Origin: Gammaproteobacteria bacterium
Lineage (GTDB): Bacteria; Pseudomonadota; Gammaproteobacteria; Steroidobacterales; Steroidobacteraceae
Direction: 5' to 3'
Length of the DNA: 9,390 bases
NCBI GenBank assembly: GCA_009923475.1
Contig: RFTM01000041.1
Coordinates: forward strand, 1 to 9,390
The notes under the pieces: model-generated
What the model saw: the letters and a program-made list of their open reading frames with translations, nothing else
What the model was told of the DNA's origin: nothing
Database searches by the model: none
Program-made: the position numbers and the translations under genes
In this document: piece after piece, positions 1 through 7,601 of the stretch
Layout of the letters: each line of letters opens with the position of its first letter
Numbering within the stretch: position 1 is the first letter of the stretch

Positions 1-750
1 CCTGAGCAGCTCGCCGAAGGCACGCTGATCTCGCATCTCCTCGAGCTGCGCGACCGGCTGCTGCGCGCCTTCATCGCCGTGATGGTGGCGTTCGCGCCCC
101 TGGCGTTCTATGCCAACGAGGTGTTCACCATCGTCGCGCAGCCGCTCATCGCGAAGCTGCCCGAAGGCTCCTCGCTCATCGCCACCAGCGTCATCTCGCC
201 GTTCATGACGCCTTTCAAGCTGTCGTTCTTCGTCGCGCTGTTCGCCGCGATGCCCTACGTGCTCTACCAGGTGTGGGCCTTCGTCGCGCCCGGCCTCTAC
301 CGCCGCGAGAAACGCTTCGCGCTGCCGCTGCTGGTATCGGCCATCGTGCTCTTCTACATCGGCGTGGTGTTCGCCTACTACGCCGTGTTCCCGGTGATGT
401 TCGAGTTCTTCGCGAGCACCACTCCGCAGGGCGTGCGCATGATGACCGACATCAACAGCTACATGGACTTCGTGCTGACCATGTTCTTCTGCTTCGGCCT
501 CGCCTTCGAGGTGCCCGTGGTGGTGGTGCTGCTGGTGCTCACCGGGATGGTGCGCGTCGAGAAGCTCGCCGAGTCGCGGGGCTACGTGCTGATCGCGATC
601 TTCATCGTCGCCGCCATCCTCACCCCGCCGGATGCCGTCTCCCAGACCATCATGGCCGTGCCCATGTACCTGCTCTACGAGGGCGGACTGGTGATGGCCC
701 GGCTGATGAACCGCATGCGCGGCGTCGACCAGGCCACCGCCGACGCCTGA
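1..750 (+). CDS. tatC: Sec-independent (Tat) protein translocase subunit TatC, 5' truncated
   Basis: TatC is the polytopic inner-membrane core of the twin-arginine translocase and the primary receptor for RR signal peptides of folded exported proteins, working with TatA and TatB. The reading frame is open from base 1, where it encodes the characteristic N-terminal stretch LISHLLELRDRLLR that precedes the first membrane helix. The true start is therefore just upstream of the window, and the ATG at 79 is internal. Family hallmarks follow: SPFMTPFKLSFF, the YQVWAFVAPGLYRREKR cytoplasmic loop (Glu at 307-309 corresponds to the signal-peptide-binding Glu103 of E. coli TatC), the FEVPVVVVLL helix with the conserved Glu at 508-510, and LTPPDAVSQ before the last helices. 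It ends in TGA after a short hydrophilic tail, as in other TatC proteins of about 250 residues. tatA and tatB would be expected immediately upstream, but that is not visible here. Confidence 0.96.
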   Translation, partial: PEQLAEGTLISHLLELRDRLLRAFIAVMVAFAPLAFYANEVFTIVAQPLIAKLPEGSSLIATSVISPFMTPFKLSFFVALFAAMPYVLYQVWAFVAPGLYRREKRFALPLLVSAIVLFYIGVVFAYYAVFPVMFEFFASTTPQGVRMMTDINSYMDFVLTMFFCFGLAFEVPVVVVLLVLTGMVRVEKLAESRGYVLIAIFIVAAILTPPDAVSQTIMAVPMYLLYEGGLVMARLMNRMRGVDQATADA

Positions 751-769
751 GGCGCGACACCTCCCTCGG

Positions 770-825
770 GCGCCGCCTTGCCCCGGCCGCCGGGGGTGGC
801 GCAAACTCCCCGCTCCAAGGGGGAG
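770..825 (+). promoter_or_regulatory. Two hairpins in the tatC-peptide transporter spacer, the second masking the ribosome binding site
   Basis: The 80-base gap can fold as two stem-loops. The first pairs 770-776 with 796-802 (one G-U pair) and continues as a perfect CCCCGG/CCGGGG stem (781-786 with 790-795), with a 4-base bulge at 777-780. The second pairs CTCCCC (806-811) with GGGGAG (820-825). Its 3' arm is part of the purine-rich ribosome binding site AAGGGGGAGA (817-826) of the next gene. No U-run follows either stem, so a standard intrinsic terminator is unlikely. RNA stabilisation, 3'-end processing or translational masking are alternatives. The base pairing is seen directly; the function is inferred. 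Confidence 0.4.
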
Positions 826-830
826 ACACC

Positions 831-2332
<1,502 letters not shown>

Positions 2333-2336
<4 letters not shown>

Positions 2337-4303
2337 GCGCCGTGCCGGGCACGGCGTCCGGCGCGCTGCCGCCGCAGCTGACCTTCCGCGCGGTCGCGCT
2401 CGCGATCGTGCTGGCGATGGTTCTCGCGGCGGCGAACACCTACCTCGGGCTCTTCGCGGGCATGACCATCGCCTCGGCGATCCCGGCGGCGGTGGTCTCG
2501 ATGGCCGTGCTGCGCGCCCTCGGCGGCGGCGGCATCCTCGAGAACAACATCGTGCAGACCGGCGCCTCGGCCGGCTCCTCGATCGCCTCGGGCGTGATCT
2601 TCACCATACCCGCCCTCGTCATCCTCGGGTTCTGGCAGGACTTCCGCTATTCCTGGGTGCTCGCCATCGCGGGCCTCGGCGGCATCCTGGGCGTGCTGTT
2701 CTCGGTGCCGCTGCGCCGCGCGCTGATCGTCGAGCAGAAGCTGGCGTTCCCCGAAGGACAGGCCGCCGCCGAGGTGCTCAAGGCCGGCGAGAACCCCGCG
2801 CAGGGCATCCGCATCCTCGGCGTCTCCGCGCTCGGCGGCGCCTCGGCGAAGCTCGCCGCGGCCAGCGGCCTCAAGCTCATCCCCGACACCGCGGCGAGCG
2901 CCGGGTTCTTCGGCAAGTACCTCGCCTATTTCGGCACCAACCTCTCGCCGGCGCTGATCGGCGTGGGTTACATCGTCGGCCTCAACGTCGGCATCGTGGT
3001 GCTGGCCGGCGCGATGCTCTCCTGGAACATCGCCATCCCGCTCTACGTCGCCAGCGTGCTCCCCGGCAACGCCGAGCTCGCGCAGGCAGCCGCCGGCCTG
3101 CCCGCCGAGGACATCGCGGGCCTCGTCTGGTCGAAGCAGATCCGCTACCTCGGCGTCGGCGCGATGCTGGTCGGCGGCCTGTGGGCGCTGGTGTCGCTGC
3201 GCCATTCGCTCGCCTCCGGCATCAAGAGCGGCCTCGCCGCCGCGCGCGCCAGCGCCGCCGGCGTCGCCGTCGCGCACACCGAGCAGGACCTGCCCATGAA
3301 GTCCGTGCTCGTCGGCATCCTGCTCTTCACGCTGCCGTTGCTCGCCCTCTACCAGGTCATCGTCGGCTCGCTCGCCGTCAGCCTGCCGATGACGGTCATC
3401 ATGATCGTCGCGGGATTCCTGTTCTGCTCCGTGTCGGCGTACATGGCGGGCCTCGTCGGGTCGTCCAACAACCCGGTGTCGGGCATCACCATCGCCACCA
3501 TCCTGTTCTCGGCGGTGATGCTGCTGCTCATGATGGGCAAGGACAGCGCCATCGGCCCCGTCGCCGCGGTGATGATCGGCGCGGTGGTGTGCTGTGCCGC
3601 CTGCATCGCCGGCGACAACCTGCAGGACCTCAAGTGCGGCTACATCGTCGGCGCGACGCCCTGGCGCCAGCAGGTCATGCTCGCCATCGGCGCCGCCAGC
3701 AGCGCGCTCGTCATGGCGCCGGTGCTCAACCTGCTGGCCGACGCCTACGGCATCGGCACCGCGACGCCCGAGCATCCGAAGCCGCTGCCTGCGCCGCAGG
3801 CCAACCTCATGGCCTCGGTCGCCAAGGGCCTCTTCGGCGGCCATCTCCCCTGGGACATGATCGCCATCGGCGCCCTGGTGGGCATCGCCATCATCGTGCT
3901 CGACGAGGCGCTCAAGTCCCGCGGCTCGAAGTTCCGCACACCGGTGCTCGCGGCGGCGGTCGGCATCTACCTGCCGCTCGAGCTCATGACGCCGATCTTC
4001 ATCGGCGGAGTGATCGCGCATCTCGTCGAGCGCCACCTGCGCGCCAAGGGCGCGGATGAGGCTGGCCTCGAGCGCGCCAACCGCAAGGGCCTGCTGTTCG
4101 CCGCCGGCATGATCACCGGCGAAGCGCTGATGGGCATCGGCATCGCGGTCCCGATCGTCACCTCCGGCAGCGCCGATGTGCTGGCGTTGCCCGAGTCGCT
4201 GCGCTTCGGCGAGGGGCTCGGATTGGCGGTGGTCGCCGCGCTCGCCTGGTGGCTCTACCGCACCGCCACCGGCCGCGACCGGGCCGACGCCGCGCCGCGC
4301 TGA
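2333..4303 (+). CDS. OPT family oligopeptide transporter
   Basis: A 656-residue polytopic membrane protein of the OPT superfamily, which imports oligopeptides or, in some branches, metal-chelate complexes. It is unrelated in fold to the POT gene before it. Recognisable family blocks are NTYLGLFAGMTIASAIPAA (from residue 35), GGGILENNIVQT (about 65-76) followed by ASAGSSIASGVIFTIPA, GSSNNPVSG (376-384), GDNLQDLKCGYIVGATPW (about 427-444), GIYLPLELMTPIFIGG, and a terminal GLLFAAGMITGEALMGIG block (about residue 597). Length matches bacterial OPT members. The GTG at 2333 overlaps the upstream TGA (GTGA), and GGTGA at 2322-2326 is suitably spaced as a ribosome binding site; a second in-frame GTG at 2342 is the alternative. 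Translational coupling to the POT gene is likely. Whether it moves peptides, glutathione derivatives or a metallophore is not determined. Confidence 0.92.
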
Positions 4304-4310
4304 GCCGTCC

Positions 4311-5285
4311 TTGACCGCGTCATCGGCGGCGTCGGCGCACCGTGCGAGGCTCATCCTCTGCCTCGCGACGGTCTACCTCGTCTGGAGCTCGTCCTACCTC
4401 GTCACCAAGATCGGCGTCAGCGCCTTGCCGCCGTTCCTGTTCGGCAGCGTGCGCTTCCTGCTCGGCGGGGCGCTGCTGTTCGCCGTGTCGCGCATCCTCG
4501 CGGTGCGGTGCGGCGCGGCGCCGCTGCCGCTCGTCGATGCCGCCGAGTGGCGTCATCTGCTGGTCGTCGGCTTCTGCACGGTGCTGGTGTCGAACGGCTT
4601 CAACGTCTGGGGGATCCAGCATGTGGCCTCCAACGAGGCCGCGCTGCTCAACGTCGCCTCCACCTTCCTCATCACCTTCCTCGGCACGCTCGGCCGCCGC
4701 GCCCACCCGGTCTCGGGCCGCGTGCTCGTCGGCCTGCTGCTCGGCGTGGCGGGGTTGGCGCTCGTCATCGACCCGTTCGCCGCGCCGGCGGGCGGACGCG
4801 CGGCCACCGCATCGCTGCACCTGCTCGCCGAGCTCGCCATCCTCGTCGGTTGCCTCGGTTGGGCGACCGGCACGATCTACCAGCGCAACGCGCCCATGCG
4901 CCTCGACCTGATGGGCTTCACCGGCCTGCAGATGATGCTCGGCGGCCTGATGCTGGCGGTGCCGGCGCTGCTCGCGGGCGACCTGCACCGCTGGGACTGG
5001 GCGCCGACCGGCCTCGCCGCGCTCGCCTGGATGACGCTGATGAGCTCCTGCATCGCCTACACGGCCTACGCCTGGCTGTCGGTGCACGCCACGCCCGCGC
5101 AGACCGGCAGTTTCGGGCTCGCGGTGCCGGCGCTGGCGGCGCTGCTCGGCTGGTGGGTGCTCGGCGAGCGGCTGACGGCCGCGCAGTCGCTCGGTATGGC
5201 GGTGATCCTCGCCGGCGTGCTGCTCGTCAATTGGCCGCGCGCTGCGGGCAGCGCGCCACCAACGGCTCCGCGCGCAGGCGCGTGA
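4311..5285 (+). CDS. EamA/DMT superfamily transporter, probable metabolite exporter
   Basis: A 324-residue inner-membrane protein with the two-repeat, ten-helix architecture of the drug/metabolite transporter superfamily. The first EamA half begins at YLVWSSSYLVTKIGV and contains PPFLFGSVRFLLGGALLF. The second half begins near ELAILVGCLGWATGTIYQR and ends with the typical GERLTAAQSLGMAVILAGVLLVN. Members export amino acids, nucleotides or other small metabolites; the substrate here is unknown. The start is set at TTG 4311, 7 bases after the OPT stop, because no ATG or GTG exists between there and the first helix. The in-frame ATG at 4176 would overlap the OPT gene by 128 bases and add an Arg/Pro-rich tail. 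The ribosome binding site is weak, suggesting coupling to OPT translation. Its last 59 bases overlap the 3' end of the convergent minus-strand gene. Confidence 0.87.
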   Translation: MTASSAASAHRARLILCLATVYLVWSSSYLVTKIGVSALPPFLFGSVRFLLGGALLFAVSRILAVRCGAAPLPLVDAAEWRHLLVVGFCTVLVSNGFNVWGIQHVASNEAALLNVASTFLITFLGTLGRRAHPVSGRVLVGLLLGVAGLALVIDPFAAPAGGRAATASLHLLAELAILVGCLGWATGTIYQRNAPMRLDLMGFTGLQMMLGGLMLAVPALLAGDLHRWDWAPTGLAALAWMTLMSSCIAYTAYAWLSVHATPAQTGSFGLAVPALAALLGWWVLGERLTAAQSLGMAVILAGVLLVNWPRAAGSAPPTAPRAGA

Positions 5286-5934
5286 GGTCGACGGCCTCGG
5301 CCACGCGGCGCTCGGCCGGCGGGAAGCGGATGACCGCCACCATGTTGGCGCCCTTCGCGTCGCGGATGTTGGTCAGGCCCTCGTAGCGCAGCAGCACACG
5401 GTCCGCCTTCCGGTACGAGACCTCGATGTAGGGCAGGAACCAGCCGAACACGCCCGAGAGGTTGAGGCGGATCACGCTCGCGGCCGCGCCCTCGACCGTG
5501 GCGTCGTGGTGCTTGCGGACCTTGAAGGTCAAAGAATCGAGGCGGCTCGGCACCAGGAACGGGAAGCGCACCGTCTTGCCGGCCTCCAGTTCCTGCCAGT
5601 GCCTGCGCACGAACTCGTCGAAGCCGGCGTCCGACACGATGGCCGCGCCGGCGGGCACGGCCGCCTCGCGCTGCGGCGAGCGGGCGTCCTCCTTGACGAA
5701 CACCCGCGGGCCCGCGGGCGTGCGGCGCAGCCCCTCGACATGGCCGCTGCGCGCGTCGATGAGCTTGAACTCGGGCTGCTCGCGCGACGCGCCATACGCG
5801 AGCTCCTTGCGGGCGAACGCGGGGCCGTCGGCGGAGCAGCGGTAGAGCACGATACGCTCCTCACCGACCGAGCCGGCGTCGCGCACATGGTGCGATTCGA
5901 CGTAGAGCAGCCGCCCGTCGTCGCGCGCGCGCAT
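5227..5934 (-). CDS. Uncharacterised secreted/periplasmic protein, main frame (apparently frameshifted near its N-terminus)
   Basis: This frame encodes 235 residues from ATG 5934 with no transmembrane helix. I cannot name the family. It resembles conserved proteobacterial hypothetical exported proteins having a GRLLYVESHHV start, RxLAYG, PEFKLIDARSGHVEG, DAGFDEFVRRHW, FPFLVPSRLDSL and LLRYEGLTNIRDAKG. The ATG is a poor biological start: directly upstream, in the neighbouring frame, lies a signal peptide followed by ADIAFNGYA, which reads naturally into RARDDGRLLYVESHH if two bases are added (or one removed) in the GC tract at 5922-5932. The intact gene would run 5227-6043. The break could be a sequencing error, a slippage mutation or a genuine short cytosolic form. 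The gene follows the holin-like gene on the same strand and overlaps the EamA gene's 3' end by 59 bases. Confidence 0.7.
   Translation of the reverse strand: MRARDDGRLLYVESHHVRDAGSVGEERIVLYRCSADGPAFARKELAYGASREQPEFKLIDARSGHVEGLRRTPAGPRVFVKEDARSPQREAAVPAGAAIVSDAGFDEFVRRHWQELEAGKTVRFPFLVPSRLDSLTFKVRKHHDATVEGAAASVIRLNLSGVFGWFLPYIEVSYRKADRVLLRYEGLTNIRDAKGANMVAVIRFPPAERRVAEAVDLTRLRAEPLVARCPQRAAN
5922..5932. repeat. GC dinucleotide tract at the frame break
   Basis: Eleven bases of alternating C and G (CGCGCGCGCGC). Read on the minus strand, the tract joins the signal-peptide frame (ending ...NGYA) to the body frame (RARDDGRLL...). One additional GC unit would give a continuous Y-A-R-A-R-D-D-G reading. 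The tract is short for phase variation, but alternating GC is also a known place for sequencing and polymerase slips. Confidence 0.75.
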
Positions 5935-6011
5935 AGCCGTTGAAGGCGATGTCGGCGGCCGCGGCCATCGACGGCGCGGCGAGGCACGCCGTCGCGAGGA
6001 CCAGCGCGGCT

Positions 6012-6039
6012 CCCGCCCGCGCCCGCGCCCGCGCCCGCG
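6012..6039. repeat. Tandem CCCGCG hexamer repeat encoding Arg-Ala repeats
   Basis: Four exact CCCGCG copies (6016-6039) preceded by a partial copy (CCCG at 6012-6015). On the minus strand they encode alternating Arg and Ala in the n-region of the signal peptide. The unit is a multiple of three, so copy-number change would alter signal-peptide length and charge without shifting frame. Confidence 0.8.
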
Positions 6040-6054
6040 GCACCGCAGCGCCGC

Positions 6055-6420
6055 TCAACGGCCGAGGCGCTCGAGGCCCTTGGGACCGATCAGCCACGAA
6101 CCCACCCAGCCGGTGATGCTGACGATCACCGCGCCCCAGAGCGCCGGCCAGAAGCCGTCGATGTCGAAGCCCGGGATGATCTTGGCGACCAGCAGCAGCA
6201 TCGCGGCGTTGACCACCAGCAGGAAGAGCCCGAGCGTCACCAGCATGATCGGGAAGGTGAGCACCACGGCGATCGGGCGGACGAAGGCGTTGACCACGCC
6301 GAGCAGCGCGGCCGCCAGCAACAAGGTCGGCGCGTCCTTGATCGAGATGCCGTCGACCCAGGTCGAGGCCAACCACAGCCCGAAGGCGGCGATCACCGCC
6401 CGCAAAATGAAACCGGTCAT
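6055..6420 (-). CDS. YvlD/phage holin family 4 (superfamily IV-like) small membrane protein
   Basis: A 121-residue protein made of about four hydrophobic helices (roughly residues 3-20, 31-48, 50-80 and 92-112). It carries the conserved core NAFVRPIAVVLTFPIMLVTL followed by GLFLLVVNAAML (residues 44-74), then GFDIDGFWPALWGAVIVSI, the usual pattern of the YvlD/"phage holin family" domain. Despite the name, chromosomal members are ordinary inner-membrane proteins of unclear role, sometimes linked to envelope stress; nothing here suggests a prophage. The ATG at 6420 is well supported by a strong AGAGGAGGG ribosome binding site (6427-6435) spaced 6 bases away. It is divergent from the MAPEG gene. 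The signal-peptide frame of the next minus-strand gene starts 11 bases or less beyond its stop, so the two are probably co-transcribed. Confidence 0.9.
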   Translation of the reverse strand: MTGFILRAVIAAFGLWLASTWVDGISIKDAPTLLLAAALLGVVNAFVRPIAVVLTFPIMLVTLGLFLLVVNAAMLLLVAKIIPGFDIDGFWPALWGAVIVSITGWVGSWLIGPKGLERLGR

Positions 6421-6447
6421 GCAAGACCCTCCTCTGCGATGTTCCCC

Positions 6448-6475
6448 TTGCCCGATTCTGCCACCGCGCTATCCT
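6448..6475 (+). promoter_or_regulatory. Candidate sigma70-type promoter for the MAPEG gene
   Basis: In the 98-base divergent gap, TTGCCC (6448-6453) and TATCCT (6470-6475) are 16 bases apart, each matching four of six consensus positions, and would start transcription about 35 bases before the MAPEG ATG. The -10 box lies in the loop of a perfect 6-base inverted repeat, CCGCGC (6464-6469) and GCGCGG (6478-6483). I could not find a comparable promoter on the opposite strand for the holin-like gene. Confidence 0.3.
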
Positions 6476-6518
6476 CGGCGCGGGCCTTTCGACCTGCATT
6501 CCTCAAGGGGGTTCCGCC

Positions 6519-6932
6519 ATGGCTGCTGATGTCGTCTCCGCCGGTCTCGCGCCGGTCTTCGTCGTGATGCTGCTCGCGCTGCTCGAATACTTCGGGTTCG
6601 CGATGGCCGTCGGCCGCGCCCGCTACCGCTACGGCGTCAAGGCGCCCGCCACCGCCGGCAACGAGGACTTCGAGCGCGTCTACCGCGTGCAGATGAACAC
6701 CCTCGAGCTGCTCGCCATCTTCCTGCCCTCGCTCTGGGCGTTCGCGATCTTCGTGAGCCCGATGTGGGCCGCCGGCCTCGGCGTCGTGTTCATCATCGGC
6801 CGCCTGCTCTTCTTCACCGGCTACGTGAAGGCCGCGGAGAAGCGCAGCCTCGGTTTCGGGCTGTCGATGTTCCCGACGCTGTTCCTGCTGATCGGCGGGC
6901 TGTTCGGCGCGGCGCGCGCGATGCTCGGCTGA
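6519..6932 (+). CDS. MAPEG family membrane protein
   Basis: A 137-residue, four-helix integral membrane protein of the MAPEG family (membrane-associated proteins in eicosanoid and glutathione metabolism). Family members with known activity are glutathione-dependent transferases or peroxidases. Diagnostic is the segment FERVYRVQMNTLELLAIFLP (residues 51-70; R53, R56, N60, E63) after the first helix and its hydrophilic loop. It is followed by GRLLFFTGYVKAAEKRSLGF, whose R95 and Y102 have the same seven-residue separation as the Arg/Tyr pair of human microsomal prostaglandin E synthase-1. Bacterial members are mostly uncharacterised, so detoxification or lipid peroxide handling is only an inference. 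The ATG is supported by AAGGGGG (6505-6511), 7 bases upstream. It converges on the dedA-like gene with 27 bases between stops and no clear terminator. Confidence 0.9.
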   Translation: MAADVVSAGLAPVFVVMLLALLEYFGFAMAVGRARYRYGVKAPATAGNEDFERVYRVQMNTLELLAIFLPSLWAFAIFVSPMWAAGLGVVFIIGRLLFFTGYVKAAEKRSLGFGLSMFPTLFLLIGGLFGAARAMLG

Positions 6933-6959
6933 CGGTCCCGCGCCGCGGCGGCGGCCGGC

Positions 6960-7601
6960 TCAGCGGTCGCCGCGCAGCGCCACCCAGACCACAGGCAGCA
7001 GCGACGCGAAGATGATGACCAGCGTCACGATGCCGAAGTTGTCGCGGATGATGGGGATGTTGCCGAACAGATAACCGCCGATCGTGAAGGTCAGCACCCA
7101 CGACACCGCACCCAGCACGTTGAAGGTCTGGAAGCGCCCGTAGTGCATCCGGCCGACGCCGGCGACGAACGGCGCGAAGGTGCGCAGGATCGGCAGGAAG
7201 CGCGACAGCACGATGGTCTTGCCGCCGTGCTTCGCGAAGAACGACTCGGTGCGCTGCAGGTATTCCAGCTTCAGCAGCCGGTAACGGCCGCTGAACGCAG
7301 GGGGTCCTATGAATTTCCCGATGGCGTAGTTGCAGCTGTTGCCGAGGATGGCCGCGACGATCAGCAGCCCGATCACCACCGGCAGCTGCAGCGTGCCGCT
7401 GGTGTCGATCGCGACCAGCGCGCCCACCGCGAACAGCAGCGAGTCGCCGGGCAGCCAGGGCGTCACCACGAGGCCGGTCTCGGCGAACACGATCAGGAAC
7501 AGGATGGCGTAGATCCAGGTCCCGTACTGTTGCAGCAGCTCGACGAGGTGGACGTCGAGATGCAGGAAGAAATCGAGGAAGGCGTACAGCAGTTCGATCA
7601 T
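6960..7601 (-). CDS. DedA family inner-membrane protein
   Basis: A 213-residue membrane protein of the DedA (SNARE-associated/VTT domain) family. DedA proteins are implicated in maintaining membrane potential and lipid distribution and, in recent work on relatives, in flipping undecaprenyl phosphate or phospholipids. Conserved acidic and basic residues are present with the spacing known to be essential in E. coli YqjA/YghB: E41 (VFAETGLVV), D53 (LPGDSLLF, 12 residues later), R134 (LSRFLP) and R140 (LRTFAPFVAG, 6 later). The N-GA-W block (residues 161-168) and terminal helices complete the domain. The ATG at 7601 overlaps the protease stop as ATGA. The ribosome binding site is weak, pointing to translational coupling as the distal gene of the envC-protease unit. 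The open frame continues upstream through the protease gene, but that part is antisense-like shadow. Confidence 0.93.
   Translation of the reverse strand: MIELLYAFLDFFLHLDVHLVELLQQYGTWIYAILFLIVFAETGLVVTPWLPGDSLLFAVGALVAIDTSGTLQLPVVIGLLIVAAILGNSCNYAIGKFIGPPAFSGRYRLLKLEYLQRTESFFAKHGGKTIVLSRFLPILRTFAPFVAGVGRMHYGRFQTFNVLGAVSWVLTFTIGGYLFGNIPIIRDNFGIVTLVIIFASLLPVVWVALRGDR

Larger units (their letters stand above)
5861..6043 (-). pseudogene. Signal-peptide-bearing 5' part of the uncharacterised secreted protein, shifted frame
   Basis: From GTG 6043 this frame reads an n-region of Arg-Ala repeats, a hydrophobic core (GAALVLATACLAAPS), a likely signal peptidase I site in MAAAA|DI, and then DIAFNGYARA. 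It then runs into a meaningless Arg-rich tail (RRRAAALRR) and stops at 5861. The main body of the same protein continues in another frame from about 5934. A TTG at 6058, overlapping the TGA of the holin-like gene, is an alternative start adding MSGAA. No good ribosome binding site precedes either start, so translation probably depends on the upstream gene. It is listed separately because its frame differs from the 5227-5934 reading frame. Confidence 0.6.

Noticed and set aside
273..830. An in-frame N-terminal extension of the POT gene back into tatC
   Set aside because: The extension is Arg/Pro/His-rich, overlaps tatC in another frame, and POT homology with a good ribosome binding site begins at 831.
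6055..6420. A prophage remnant suggested by the holin family name
   Set aside because: The protein is a YvlD-type chromosomal membrane protein, and no other phage-like gene is present in the window.
6933..6959. GC palindromes between the convergent MAPEG and DedA genes as a terminator
   Set aside because: GCCGCGGC-type palindromes are present, but no long stem and no T-run on either strand; expected in DNA of this composition.
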